A DNA stretch of 64,000 nucleotides from Bacillus_P idriensis_A (GCF_050483325.1 NZ_JBCMYF010000032.1:1-64000), one strand, 5' to 3'. Numbered from the stretch's first letter, positions 33,607-42,994 are shown. The notes: generated by a model not told the origin, from the letters alone. A program made the numbers and translations.

Positions 33607-33759
33607 TCAAAAAGCAAAGCAGCGTGCTTGGAGATTAAATAACCGGCTTCCATTTAATAAATTCAGCTGCCGCCGGTCCTTAAAGTAACGCTCATAACCA
33701 TAGAGGAATTTCGCTCGATTGATACCTTTAAAATCTTTTGGAGGAGGCCAATCGTCCAT
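33607..33759 (-). CDS. Short ORF translationally coupled to the DinB-family gene
   Basis: The 50-codon frame starts at an ATG that overlaps the stop of the DinB gene (TAATG). It begins MDDWPPPKDFKGINRAKFLY, which looks like real coding sequence, and has a basic, aromatic composition. In another frame of the same stretch a second coding-like run appears (AAEFIKWKPVI), so the gene may be a frameshifted remnant of a longer protein. The product is not recognised. Confidence 0.4.
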   Translation of the reverse strand: MDDWPPPKDFKGINRAKFLYGYERYFKDRRQLNLLNGSRLFNLQARCFAF

Positions 33760-34232
33760 TAAGCTTCAATGAGATCTGTATCAGGCGGAATATACCCGAG
33801 CTGTCTTCCTATCTTTACGATTTGTCCTTTATGATGAAACTCATGCGTAATAGTATGTGTAAAAAGCCATAATGAAGTGATCTTTATGCTATCACCGCCC
33901 GCAAAGGAGACTTGAACAGTTTGATCCCATTTTCCCTTAAATTCAGTCAGAAATTCATGTACCAATCCATCCGTTTCCTTAAAAATCTCTCTCATTTCCT
34001 GTACGCTGTTAATAGACTCCGGCTTAATTTTTGGAAGCGATTTTCCCAGTGCACGATCCCCCAGCCATACGCGATAACAATCGGCTGCATGAGCATGGAG
34101 ACTGCGAATAGAATCTCCGCCGAAAGTTTCAAGCTCTTTACCATAATCCGATAGCGACAAAGTTTCACAATAAGCAAATAGTGATTCTCTTGTGCGCTGG
34201 ATCCAGTCATATTGGACTGCGAATACATCCAT
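33759..34232 (-). CDS. DinB-family protein
   Basis: The 157-residue protein has the DinB four-helix layout with histidines suited to bind a metal (LHAHAADCYRVW near the N-terminal third and THEFHHKGQIVKIGRQ near the C-terminus). The latter resembles the HxxxH-type DinB signature. Members are often thiol-dependent transferases; the substrate here is unknown. AGAGGG lies upstream of the ATG. Confidence 0.82.
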   Translation of the reverse strand: MDVFAVQYDWIQRTRESLFAYCETLSLSDYGKELETFGGDSIRSLHAHAADCYRVWLGDRALGKSLPKIKPESINSVQEMREIFKETDGLVHEFLTEFKGKWDQTVQVSFAGGDSIKITSLWLFTHTITHEFHHKGQIVKIGRQLGYIPPDTDLIEA

Positions 34233-34405
34233 TTTATCCTCTCCCTCTTAAACGGTATGGTCATTTTTATTTCTCTTTCATCCTCATATATTTCAATAAA
34301 AAGAGCACTTCTCCTTCTTGAAGAAATGCGCACGTTTACTGAAGATTGTTAATAAGGAAAATCACCGTTAGAGTTTAAGGGAACTAATTTAAAATTATCG
34401 GATAC

Positions 34406-34852
34406 GTTTGGTTCCACTTTTCTCTGTAAAAACAAAAATTGTGGAATCATAGCGGGTGTTTGATTCCTCTTTTCTCTGTAAAAACCAAAATAGGGGAATC
34501 ATAGCCGTGTTTGATTCCTCTTTTCTCTGTTAAAACCAAAACAGTGGAATCATAGCCCTGTTTGATTCCTCTTTTCTCTGTTAAAACCAAAATAGGGGAA
34601 TCATAGCCGTGTTTGATTCCTCTTTCCTCTGTTAAAACCAAAATAGTGGAATCATAGCGGGTGTTTGATTCCACCTTTCTTCGCAAATACCAAAATAGTG
34701 GAATCATAGCCGTGTTTGATTCCTCTTTTCTCTGTTAAAACCAAAATAGTGGAATCCTAGCGGGTGTTTGATTCCACCTTTCTTCGCAAATACCAAAAAA
34801 GAGGAATCATACCGCATGTATGATTCCACCTTCCTCCGCAATAACCAATTTA
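34406..34852. repeat. Tandem minisatellite, about 51-bp unit, eight to nine copies
   Basis: The unit reads approximately GTTTGATTCCTCTTTTCTCT followed by GTTAAAACCAAAATAGTGGAATCATAGCGG. Two subtypes alternate: one with CCTCTTTTCTCTGTTAAAACC, the other with CCACCTTTCTTCGCAAATACC. Across unit junctions GGAATCA and TGATTCC can form a 7-bp hairpin with a loop of about 10 nt, so the array can fold as a series of hairpins. It fills the 575-bp gap between the DinB and VOC genes. There are no unique spacers, so it is not a CRISPR array. Confidence 0.9.
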
Positions 34853-34864
34853 TTAGACATATAT

Positions 34865-34892
34865 AACCCCGCCCTAAAAATAGGACAGGGTT
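34865..34892 (-). terminator. Hairpin after the VOC gene
   Basis: AACCCCGCCCTA and TAGGACAGGGTT form an imperfect stem with a 4-nt loop; the T-run on the minus strand is weak. Confidence 0.5.
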
Positions 34893-34928
34893 AACATGAT
34901 GTTGTTTAATTTTTGCTAAACGATAACA

Positions 34929-35312
34929 TCACTTCTGCACTAACTGAATAAGGTTCCCGCATGTATCGTCGAAGACAGCTATTGTGACTTCGCCCGTTTT
35001 TGTCGGTTTCATCGTAAACTTCACGCCTTTTCCCATTAATCGTTCGTACTCTTTGCGAATATCCGCAACGCCAAACATTGTCGCCGGGATACCATCGGCA
35101 GTTATCTTCTTTTGATACTCCTTTGCGGCAGGATGTTCATTCGGTTCGAGCAAAAGCTCGGTACCGTCTTGATCATCGGGAGAAACAAGGGTTATCCATC
35201 TGAATTTCCCCATTGGCACGTCATGTTTTATTAGAAAACCCAGCTTTTCTGAATAAAATTCCAGTGCCTTGTCCTGGTCTTGCACGAATAAACTGGTCAC
35301 AATGATTTTCAT
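34929..35312 (-). CDS. VOC-superfamily (glyoxalase/bleomycin-resistance-like) protein
   Basis: The 127-residue protein has the paired beta-alpha-beta-beta-beta halves of the VOC fold (VTSLFVQDQDKALEFYSEKLGF and FDDTCGNLIQLVQ). It may be a lyase, dioxygenase or binding protein; the sequence does not decide. Stand-alone, with GGAGG before the start. Confidence 0.85.
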   Translation of the reverse strand: MKIIVTSLFVQDQDKALEFYSEKLGFLIKHDVPMGKFRWITLVSPDDQDGTELLLEPNEHPAAKEYQKKITADGIPATMFGVADIRKEYERLMGKGVKFTMKPTKTGEVTIAVFDDTCGNLIQLVQK

Positions 35313-35393
35313 CCCATTTTTTCCTCCTTTGATATTTACGGCATATGGTGCTCTGCTGACAAATTGATTCCAAGCAGAAAAACCTATATATTC

Positions 35394-36185
35394 TTATAAA
35401 ACACTGAATTTCTCATCTTTTACATCACTGATAAACATATGACCCGGGGCATGGGTAATCATGATTGAAGGTTTACTTTGTATGGCTGCAGCTTGAGGGG
35501 TAACGCCGCAAGCCCAGAATACTGGTATTTCACCTTCTTTGATTGTTACTGGATCACCGAAATCAGGCTTTGAGATATCGGTTATGCCAATTTGGCCCGG
35601 GTCGCCAATATGAATGGGTGACCCATGCACAGCAGGAAAGCGGGTGGTGATTTGAACCGCGCGAATGGCATCTTCAGGCTTCATTGGGCGCATACTTACA
35701 ACAATAGGACCTTCAAATATACCCGCTTTTTCACATGGAATATTGGTTTTATACATAGGAACGTTACACTTTTCTTCAATATGACGAATTGGAATCCCGC
35801 TATCCATTAGCGGTGTCTCAAATGTAAAACTGCAGCCCAGTAAAAAACCTACCATATCATCTTCCCAATACTCTGTAATATCTTTTACTTCTTTCGTATA
35901 AATACCATCTTCATAGATACGATACTTAGGGATATCCATGCGAATATCAGCATCTTTCGCCATTTTGCCCGGAATGAAAGAACCAGGTTCTGTTACATCT
36001 AATAATGGACAAGGCTTTGGATTTCGCTGACAGAACAACAGAAAGTCAAAGGCATATTCTTTTTTTAAAATAACGAGATTTGCTTGTGTAAAACCTTTTG
36101 ACATGCCGGCAGTTGGTCCAGTAATCGTTTGTTTGCGAATAAGCTGCCTTATTTCACTTGGGTCCATATTTTCATAGTTTTTCAT
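35394..36185 (-). CDS. ycsI: DUF1445/D-glutamate cyclase-like putative hydro-lyase, YcsI
   Basis: The 263-residue protein matches the YcsI family across its length (GMSKGFTQANLVILKKE, NPKPCPLLDVTEPG, DMVGFLLGCSFTFE, FWACGVTPQAAA, THAPGHMFISD). The family is called putative hydro-lyase; relatives include mammalian D-glutamate cyclase. In B. subtilis ycsI sits beside the kip/pxp 5-oxoprolinase genes; here those neighbours are absent. Confidence 0.9.
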   Translation of the reverse strand: MKNYENMDPSEIRQLIRKQTITGPTAGMSKGFTQANLVILKKEYAFDFLLFCQRNPKPCPLLDVTEPGSFIPGKMAKDADIRMDIPKYRIYEDGIYTKEVKDITEYWEDDMVGFLLGCSFTFETPLMDSGIPIRHIEEKCNVPMYKTNIPCEKAGIFEGPIVVSMRPMKPEDAIRAVQITTRFPAVHGSPIHIGDPGQIGITDISKPDFGDPVTIKEGEIPVFWACGVTPQAAAIQSKPSIMITHAPGHMFISDVKDEKFSVL

Positions 36186-36248
36186 CTGTCATCACTCTCC
36201 TGGAAGCTAAAGGCTGTTTTCGCATTGATTGTTGCTTCATCCACTAAT

Positions 36249-36620
36249 TCATCTGTGCTGATCTAAAAGAATGGGATTGCCATCAGGATCTTCAATGGTA
36301 AAACTTGCTGGCCCTTCGCCTGATTCATCTGCTTCAGTCAGTATGTTAATTCCTTTTGCTTTAAGCTGTTTTTGGAGATCACGAATGTCCGTAAACGATT
36401 GAAGATTTTCAGCATTTTCATTCCAGCCCGGATTAAACGTCAAAATATTCTTTTCGAACATCCCTTGGAATAAACCAATTATGCAGCTTTCATTTTTCAT
36501 AATGAGCCAGTTTTGGGCAATATCGCCTCCCAAGGTTTGAAATCCAAGATTTTCGTAGAATATTTTTGATTTGTTTATGTCTTTTACACTTAAACTTACT
36601 GAGAATGCGCCAAGTTTCAT
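36249..36620 (-). CDS. VOC-superfamily protein
   Basis: The 123-residue protein opens with LGAFSVSLSVKDINKSKIFY and closes with FTIEDPDGNPILLDQHR, the canonical VOC start and end. Ligand unknown. It lies 63 bp upstream of ycsI on the same strand with GGAGGAAA before its start, so the two could be cotranscribed. Confidence 0.87.
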   Translation of the reverse strand: MKLGAFSVSLSVKDINKSKIFYENLGFQTLGGDIAQNWLIMKNESCIIGLFQGMFEKNILTFNPGWNENAENLQSFTDIRDLQKQLKAKGINILTEADESGEGPASFTIEDPDGNPILLDQHR

Positions 36621-36744
36621 ATTCCTATTTCCTCCAGTTTAAAATTTAATAATTTTGAAAGTTCACGGTATTCATTAAGTATACCTCATTCCTTATAAGA
36701 ACACATTTCAGTTTGCCCAATCCTTTTAAGATAAAACTAAAGAA

Positions 36745-36771
36745 GCACTCCAATTTTCCAGATTGAAGTGC
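36745..36771 (-). terminator. Hairpin after the siroheme-reductase-like gene
   Basis: GCACTTCAAT and ATTGGAGTGC form a 10-bp stem (one G-T pair) with a 7-nt loop; the T-rich tail on the minus strand is interrupted. Confidence 0.65.
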
Positions 36772-36788
36772 AAAAGGTGAAGTTTATG

Positions 36789-37415
36789 CTACATAATCTC
36801 TTCCTTTAATCTCCCGACTCCGTACCTCTTCAAAAACTTCGCAAAATACTCGCGTTTTTTCCCGTTTTCTGCGTATACGGCAATGATTTTTTCAACGGCT
36901 TGATAAAGGTCTTCAGGCTGCAGGCTAGCTAAAAATAAATGACCAATTTGTGCATTTTTGCCTTTCGCACGCCCTCCAATGAACAGGTCATAGGTGTCTT
37001 TCATTTTTATGACGCCTATATCATTGACAAGCGGCTCTCCGCAGGCATTCGGACAGCCAGTGTAAGCAACCTTTAATGGAAAAGGAACAGGCTTTCCTTT
37101 GATTCTCTCATTTAGTTTGGCAGCTACCTGCATTCCTTCTTCTTCAGCCCCTTTGCAAAAGCTGCAGGTGCGTAAACTCTTTACATAATTGCCGACAGGG
37201 TACCAATGCAGTCCTGCTGTTTCAAAAGCTGTCTTTGCTTCTTCAAGTCTGCTCTCCGGAATGTCTATATAGAGCTGCTGGAAGGTTGTCAGTTCGAGTT
37301 CCTGATCTTCATCCATATAATCAGCAAGCGTGATCAGCTGTTTGGCTGTAAGCTTTGAGCCAAAATTGATGCCTCCATTTACAGCAAGCTTTACCATTTT
37401 ATCTTCCATATTCAA
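36789..37415 (-). CDS. Short nitrite/sulfite reductase-like siroheme/4Fe-4S protein
   Basis: The 208-residue protein has a ferredoxin-like half domain (about 10-70) and the C-terminal metal part with RTCSFCKGAEEEG and TGCPNACGEPLVNDIG. The last motif (CPNAC) is the siroheme/4Fe-4S ligand site of nitrite and sulfite reductases. Full enzymes hold two copies of each half and run over 500 residues, so this is a single-unit protein; similar short forms occur in bacilli and methanogens. The TTG start after GGAGAG is preferred; an ATG two codons later is possible. It sits after hutG without an obvious functional link. Confidence 0.8.
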   Translation of the reverse strand: MNMEDKMVKLAVNGGINFGSKLTAKQLITLADYMDEDQELELTTFQQLYIDIPESRLEEAKTAFETAGLHWYPVGNYVKSLRTCSFCKGAEEEGMQVAAKLNERIKGKPVPFPLKVAYTGCPNACGEPLVNDIGVIKMKDTYDLFIGGRAKGKNAQIGHLFLASLQPEDLYQAVEKIIAVYAENGKKREYFAKFLKRYGVGRLKEEIM

Positions 37416-37473
37416 AGACCACTCTCCTGTTTTCTTTCAAGTATAGCTTTTTTTCAGAAAAGTGCGAATGATG

Positions 37474-38424
37474 TCAGGCCCGGTTCTTGTATCCTTGTAA
37501 AAAAGTTAAGACGGAGTGGGCGGCCAAACGGCTTGTCATATCGCGAAAATCAAGCGTCGGATCAATTTCAACAATGTCTAAGGCTTTCACTGACGGTACT
37601 TCTCCTAAAAACCGGATTGCTTCGATCAGCATGCGGGAATCCATGCCTCCCGGACCAATTGCCGGACATCCAGGTGCAAACGCCTGATCCATGACATCCA
37701 TATCCAGAGAAACATAGATTGTATCTACCTCTTTCAATAACTCTTTCACGCTTTGCCCCAGAATCTGCAGAATTCCGTTTTCATAAACGTCTTGCATCGT
37801 GAAGATATGAACGCCTTGTTCTTTGCCGAAATCGGTATATTCTTTGCCATTAGAAAAGTCGCGAATGCCAATCTGATAGAGGTGTTTTCCTTCCAGCACA
37901 CCTTTTTCGATCAGCTGTCTAAAAGGTGTTCCATTTGAAGGCCCGCCATCTTCAAGGTTGCGCAGGTCATGGTGTGCGTCGAACTGAATAATTCCAGCCT
38001 TTCCTTTTTCTTTTTGAAAGGCAGTGAAAAGCGGTGCTGTGACAGAATGATCGCCGCCAAGAAAAAGAGGAACCATCAGCGGATGTTCACTCAATATTCC
38101 CTCCACTGTCGTTTCGATTCTCCGGTGAGATTCAGAAAGGTCTGTTATATGCATAGAAATATCGCCAAAGTCTATGATTCTCTCTTCTTTTAAATCTGTA
38201 TTGTCCTGAACGGAATAGGTGGTAAAAGCGTTCATCATTTTTCTGATTGTTTCAGGAGCAAACGATGCCCCTGAATGACTGATTGATGGCTTAGATAGTG
38301 GAACTCCAACTAACCCGATGCCTTCACAAATCTCTTGATCCCTTTTTTTAAGGAGCGTTCCCGCCCGTGAAATCCCGCGGTCTACGAATCTTGCATCATG
38401 TGACAGAAAGGGAAGATGGCTCAC
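37474..38424 (-). CDS. hutG: Formimidoylglutamase
   Basis: The 316-residue enzyme of the arginase/ureohydrolase family hydrolyses N-formimidoyl-glutamate to glutamate and formamide, the last step of histidine use. Mn-binding motifs are GGDHS, DAHHDLR and SLDMDVMD. A GTG at 38424 with GGGGGA 6 bp upstream is taken as the start, giving a 29-bp overlap with hutI; the longer frame to 38454 has no ribosome site. Confidence 0.94.
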   Translation of the reverse strand: MSHLPFLSHDARFVDRGISRAGTLLKKRDQEICEGIGLVGVPLSKPSISHSGASFAPETIRKMMNAFTTYSVQDNTDLKEERIIDFGDISMHITDLSESHRRIETTVEGILSEHPLMVPLFLGGDHSVTAPLFTAFQKEKGKAGIIQFDAHHDLRNLEDGGPSNGTPFRQLIEKGVLEGKHLYQIGIRDFSNGKEYTDFGKEQGVHIFTMQDVYENGILQILGQSVKELLKEVDTIYVSLDMDVMDQAFAPGCPAIGPGGMDSRMLIEAIRFLGEVPSVKALDIVEIDPTLDFRDMTSRLAAHSVLTFLQGYKNRA

Positions 38425-39679
38425 GGTGATCCCCCTTTTCAAAAACAATGTCACCTTTCTTAATCACGGTCCCCGCGTGATTCACTCCGAAATGATAGGG
38501 GATATATTCATAGTTTCCTGCATCCCAAATAACAAGGTCCGCCTGTTTCATTGGTGCGATGATCCCCCGTACGCCTCCTAATCCGATGGCGTATGCTGCA
38601 TTGACCGTAACAGCATTCCAAATTTCTTTCACCGTCATTTTATACATAACCGCTGCAAACGACATAATCAGCTGCAGGTTCTCGGTCGGACAGCTGCCGG
38701 GATTGAAATCAGTCGCAAGTGTCACCGCGGCTCCTTCTTCCAGCATCTTTCTTGCTTTGGCATGATCCGGTTTGTTCAGATAAAAAGAGGTGCCAGGCAG
38801 CAGGCAGGCAATCACCCCTTTTTCAGCCAGCTGCTTAATCCCTTCATCTGATGTTCCGACTAAGTGCTCGGCACTGACGGCGCCAAGCTCAGAAGCAAGT
38901 TCTGCACCGCCTAATGGATCAATTTCATCGGCATGGATTTTCACTTTAAATCCTTTTTGCTTTGCTTTTGATAAAAACACTCTGGACTGTTCAATCGAGA
39001 AAACACCTGTTTCACAAAAGATATCGACAAATTGGGCTAATTCTTCTTTTTCAATCACATCCAGCAGCTGAACCATTTCTTCTAAAAAAACGTCCGGCTG
39101 GTGTTTATGCTCTGAAGGTATGGCATGCGCACCCAAAAACGTTGAAACAACTTCAGCAGCATGCTCCGCGTTTAACTTTTTTGCAGTCCGAAGCTGCTTC
39201 AGCTCTGCTTCTGCGTTCAGTCCGTATCCGCTTTTCGCTTCAACCGTGGTCATTCCATATGAGAGCATCCGGTCAAGATGTCCGGCTGCTTTTTCATAAA
39301 GCTCCGCTTCACTTGCAGCCCGCGTTGCTTTAACAGTTGAAAGAATGCCGCCGCCCTGTTTCAGGATTTCCAAGTAAGGAACACCCTGCTGCTTCAGTCC
39401 CATTTCATGCTCACGGGACCCAGCAAACACTAAATGAGTATGAGGATCAATGAGGCCAGGTGTAACAAGCTTTCCTTCACAATCGATCCTTTTCTCAGCA
39501 TTCCATTCAGCTGCTTCTTCATTTGAGCCAATAAGAGCAATTCTTCCGTCAGCAATCGCAAGGGCCTTGTTTTCCAAAACGATCAGTTCATCCATATCCT
39601 TGCCGCAGAGAGGACCTTCTTTTTCATAATCCATCGTCAAGAGCTGGCCGATATTTTCAAGTATTAGATCATAGTTCAT
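38396..39679 (-). CDS. hutI: Imidazolonepropionase
   Basis: The 427-residue amidohydrolase opens the imidazolone ring in histidine degradation. Metal ligands are seen in PHTHLVFAGSREHE and KIHADEIDPLGGAELA, and the substrate region in TLATDFNPGSCPTENL. It is 14 bp downstream of hutU. Confidence 0.96.
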   Translation of the reverse strand: MNYDLILENIGQLLTMDYEKEGPLCGKDMDELIVLENKALAIADGRIALIGSNEEAAEWNAEKRIDCEGKLVTPGLIDPHTHLVFAGSREHEMGLKQQGVPYLEILKQGGGILSTVKATRAASEAELYEKAAGHLDRMLSYGMTTVEAKSGYGLNAEAELKQLRTAKKLNAEHAAEVVSTFLGAHAIPSEHKHQPDVFLEEMVQLLDVIEKEELAQFVDIFCETGVFSIEQSRVFLSKAKQKGFKVKIHADEIDPLGGAELASELGAVSAEHLVGTSDEGIKQLAEKGVIACLLPGTSFYLNKPDHAKARKMLEEGAAVTLATDFNPGSCPTENLQLIMSFAAVMYKMTVKEIWNAVTVNAAYAIGLGGVRGIIAPMKQADLVIWDAGNYEYIPYHFGVNHAGTVIKKGDIVFEKGDHREPSSLSVT

Positions 39680-39693
39680 AAAAGAACCTCCCT

Positions 39694-41346
39694 CTATTCC
39701 TGCATTGGAATGCGTACATTGTGTTCTTTGGCAAAAGTCTGCGCCTCTTCGTATCCTGCGTCTGCATGCCGGATAATGCCCATTCCAGGATCAGATACGA
39801 GAACTCTTTCTAATTTGCGTTTGGCTGTTTCCGTTCCGTCAGCGACCACGACCATTCCTGAATGCAGAGAATAGCCCATTCCAACTCCGCCGCCATGATG
39901 GAAGGACACCCAGCTTGCACCCGCTGATGTGTTTACTAAAGCATTTAATACTGCCCAGTCCCCAATCGCATCGCTTCCGTCCTTCATCGCCTCTGTCTCG
40001 CGGTTTGGAGAAGCGACAGAACCGCAGTCAAGGTGATCGCGGCCAATGACGATCGGCGCTTTCAGTTCTCCTGTACGCACCAGCTCATTAATGGCAAGGC
40101 CCATCTTCACCCGTTCTCCGTAGCCAAGCCAGCAAATACGAGCCGGCAGACCTTGAAAAGCAACATGCTCATGTGCCATATCAATCCAGCGCAGCAGAGC
40201 TTCATTTTCAGGAAAAAGTTCTTTGATTAACTGATCTGTCCGATGGATATCAGCAGGATCTCCAGATAGAGCTGCCCATCTGAACGGACCTTTGCCTTCG
40301 CAGAAAAGCGGACGAATGTAAGCTGGCACAAAGCCCGGGAACGCAAATGCATTTTCTACTCCTTCATCTTTTGCTACTTGACGAATATTATTGCCGTAAT
40401 CAAATACGATGGTTCCTCTCTTTTGCAGCTCCACCATGCACCTTACATGCTCTGCCATTGATTTTTTTGACTTCTCAATATACAAGTCAGGATGATCCTG
40501 TTTTACCTGCAGCGCTTCATCCATTGATAAACCATGCGGAAAATATCCGTTTAACGGGTCATGTGCGGATGTCTGGTCAGTAAGGATATCAATCTTGATG
40601 TTTTTCTCCATCACTTCATGAAGAACATCTACTGCATTAGCCACTAATCCGATTGAAAGAGCTTTGCCTTCTGCTTTCGCTTCCATTGCCCATTGCACCG
40701 CTTCATCCAAAGAGTGTGTCAGCCTGTCACAATACTTAGTCGCAAGTCTCTTCTCAATTCTGCTTTGATCAACATCAGCCGCAATTACAACTCCGCCGTT
40801 CATCGTGACTGCAAGAGGCTGTGCCCCACCCATGCCGCCAAGGCCGGCCGTTAATGTGATTGTGCCTTTTAAGCTTCCTCCAAAATGCTCCTTTGCAACT
40901 GCAGAGAACGTTTCATAGGTTCCTTGAAGAATTCCCTGTGTTCCGATGTAGATCCAGCTTCCCGCCGTCATTTGTCCATACATGGTAAGGCCTTTTTGAT
41001 CAAGCTCGTGGAAGTTTTCCCAATCTGCCCATTTCGGCACAAGCACAGAGTTTGATAGAAGAACCCTCGGAGCGTGTTCATGCGTTTTAAATATCCCGAC
41101 AGGCTTTCCTGATTGAATGAGGAGCGTCTCATCATGCTCCAATGATTTTAACGACCTGACGATGCCGTCCAGAGCCTCCTGATTTCTCGCAGCCTTTCCG
41201 ATGCCTCCGTAAACTATAAGCTCTTCCGGTTTTTCTGCAACCTCTGGATCCAAGTTATTCATCAGCATGCGGAGCGCTGCCTCCTGCTCCCATCCTTTGC
41301 ACTCTAATTCTGTTCCCCGTTTTGCTCCTGTAAATTTTGCTTTCAT
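39694..41346 (-). CDS. hutU: Urocanate hydratase
   Basis: The 550-residue enzyme converts urocanate to imidazolonepropionate with bound NAD+. The dinucleotide motif is TAGLGGMGGAQPLA, and the active-site cysteine region is GRDHLDCGSVASPNRETE. Its start overlaps the hutH stop by 4 bp (ATGA). Confidence 0.97.
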   Translation of the reverse strand: MKAKFTGAKRGTELECKGWEQEAALRMLMNNLDPEVAEKPEELIVYGGIGKAARNQEALDGIVRSLKSLEHDETLLIQSGKPVGIFKTHEHAPRVLLSNSVLVPKWADWENFHELDQKGLTMYGQMTAGSWIYIGTQGILQGTYETFSAVAKEHFGGSLKGTITLTAGLGGMGGAQPLAVTMNGGVVIAADVDQSRIEKRLATKYCDRLTHSLDEAVQWAMEAKAEGKALSIGLVANAVDVLHEVMEKNIKIDILTDQTSAHDPLNGYFPHGLSMDEALQVKQDHPDLYIEKSKKSMAEHVRCMVELQKRGTIVFDYGNNIRQVAKDEGVENAFAFPGFVPAYIRPLFCEGKGPFRWAALSGDPADIHRTDQLIKELFPENEALLRWIDMAHEHVAFQGLPARICWLGYGERVKMGLAINELVRTGELKAPIVIGRDHLDCGSVASPNRETEAMKDGSDAIGDWAVLNALVNTSAGASWVSFHHGGGVGMGYSLHSGMVVVADGTETAKRKLERVLVSDPGMGIIRHADAGYEEAQTFAKEHNVRIPMQE

Positions 41347-42875
41347 GATAAAATTTCCCTCTTTTTATCGTTATGATCTTTTTTAAATCTGTTTACATCC
41401 GCATTTTTCAGCCAAGCGGCAGCAGCTTCCATATCCTTTGAAAAAACCCTGTCCTTCGTAATCGCAGGAACCACCGTTCTTCCATGAAAATAGAATGTTC
41501 TTGTTGTTTCGGACATCTTCTCAATTCCCCGGTAGGCGGCTGCCTCCATTGCACAAATCAATTCAATGGCAAGCACACGTCTGCAGTTCTGAATGATTTG
41601 ATAGGCATGCCTTGAGGCAATCGTCCCCATGCTGACGTGATCTTCCTGATTTGCTGATGAGGGGATTGAATCCACACTGGCAGGGTGGGCAAGCGTCTTG
41701 TTTTCAGAGACAAGCGAAGCTGCACAATATTGCATGATCATCGCTCCTGACTGCAGCCCTGGCATTGGACTCAAGAACGGCGGCAGATCATTGAGCTGCG
41801 GATTGACCAGTCTTTCAATTCTTCGTTCAGAAATATTAGCAAGCTCGGCGATGCCCACCTTCAAAAAATCCATCGCAAACGCAATCGGCTGACCGTGAAA
41901 ATTCCCTCCTGACAAAACTTTTTTGCCATCATCAAAAATCAGCGGATTATCCGTAGCTGCGTTCATTTCAATTTCAAGCTTATCTTTCACATAAGATAGG
42001 ACCTGATGACTCGCCCCATGAACCTGAGGGATGCACCTTAAGGAGTAAGCATCCTGAACTCTCAGCTCCCCCTGATGGGTTACCAGAAAGCTGCCTTTTA
42101 AAATCCCTCTGATTCGCTCGGCCACTTCCATTTGCTCTTTGTAGCCGCGGGCAATATGAATGTCTTCATCAAATGCATCAATGATTCCCCTCAAACCTTC
42201 CATCGTCATTGAAGCAATATAGTCAGCCTGCAGCGCCACCGCTTCAGCTTCAATGTAATTGACGAGTCCCATTGCCGTCATTGCCTGTGTCCCATTGATT
42301 AAAGCAAGACCCTCTTTAGCCTGCAGCGTCACAGGATGAAGTCCCGCTGACTGAAAGGCTTCTTCGGTCTCCATTTGCCGGCCCTGATAAAAAACCTCCC
42401 CTTCACCGACAAGAACAAGTGCCATATGAGACAATGGAGCCAAATCTCCGCTTGCTCCAAGTGAACCCTGCTGCGGCACAACGGGATGAATCCCGTGATT
42501 CAGCAGCGAAACAAGCAAAGATAAAACCTCCCTGCGGACACCGGAAAAACCTTTCAGCAAGGCATTAAGCCTAAGCAAAAGCATCCCCCGTGACACCTCT
42601 TCCGGAAACGGATCTCCGACACCGCATGCATGACTTCGAATCAAATTGATCTGCAGCTCTTCTGCATGTTCCGCATCAATCAGCACATCGCTGAATTTCC
42701 CAAACCCCGTTGTAATTCCGTATACGACCTTTTTCTGAGCGACTATGGTTTCAACCGCTTTTCTGCTCTTTTCTACCTTATCCCACACATAGTCAGGAAT
42801 ATGAATCATGGCTTTTTCATATAAAACCTTTTTTGCGGATTGTATTGTGAGTGAACTTCCCGTTAATTCAATCAT
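41343..42875 (-). CDS. hutH: Histidine ammonia-lyase
   Basis: The 510-residue enzyme deaminates histidine to urocanate. The Ala-Ser-Gly triad that forms the MIO cofactor is in GSLGASGDLAPLSH (about residues 138-151). AGAGGAG precedes the ATG. It is the first catabolic gene after the HutP-controlled terminator. Confidence 0.97.
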   Translation of the reverse strand: MIELTGSSLTIQSAKKVLYEKAMIHIPDYVWDKVEKSRKAVETIVAQKKVVYGITTGFGKFSDVLIDAEHAEELQINLIRSHACGVGDPFPEEVSRGMLLLRLNALLKGFSGVRREVLSLLVSLLNHGIHPVVPQQGSLGASGDLAPLSHMALVLVGEGEVFYQGRQMETEEAFQSAGLHPVTLQAKEGLALINGTQAMTAMGLVNYIEAEAVALQADYIASMTMEGLRGIIDAFDEDIHIARGYKEQMEVAERIRGILKGSFLVTHQGELRVQDAYSLRCIPQVHGASHQVLSYVKDKLEIEMNAATDNPLIFDDGKKVLSGGNFHGQPIAFAMDFLKVGIAELANISERRIERLVNPQLNDLPPFLSPMPGLQSGAMIMQYCAASLVSENKTLAHPASVDSIPSSANQEDHVSMGTIASRHAYQIIQNCRRVLAIELICAMEAAAYRGIEKMSETTRTFYFHGRTVVPAITKDRVFSKDMEAAAAWLKNADVNRFKKDHNDKKREILS

Positions 42876-42907
42876 CTGACTGCTCCTCTTTTGCTCAAAA
42901 TAAAAAC

Positions 42908-42990
42908 CAAAAAGGAGGCCATACCAATAGAAACACGCAAAATCGTGTTTTCTACCGATACAGCCCCCTGCTATCTATTAACTATGGGTG
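42908..42990 (-). promoter_or_regulatory. HutP-regulated terminator between hutP and hutH
   Basis: On the minus strand a long imperfect hairpin (GGGGGCTG...TCGGTAGAAAACACG with CGTG...TTTCTATTGG...GGCCTCC) is followed by TTTTT. Just upstream lie closely spaced UAG/CAG triplets (TAGTTAATAGATAGCAG, near 42967-42984), the type of site that HutP with histidine and Mg2+ binds to prevent termination. Confidence 0.8.
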
Positions 42991-42994
42991 CATC

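Noticed and set aside
34447..34707. 86-codon minus-strand frame with repeated YDSxxLVLTEKRGIK text
   Set aside because: The periodic protein is a by-product of the tandem DNA repeat; there is no ribosome site.
34406..34852. Possible CRISPR array
   Set aside because: The units are contiguous minisatellite copies with no unique spacers, and no cas genes are near.
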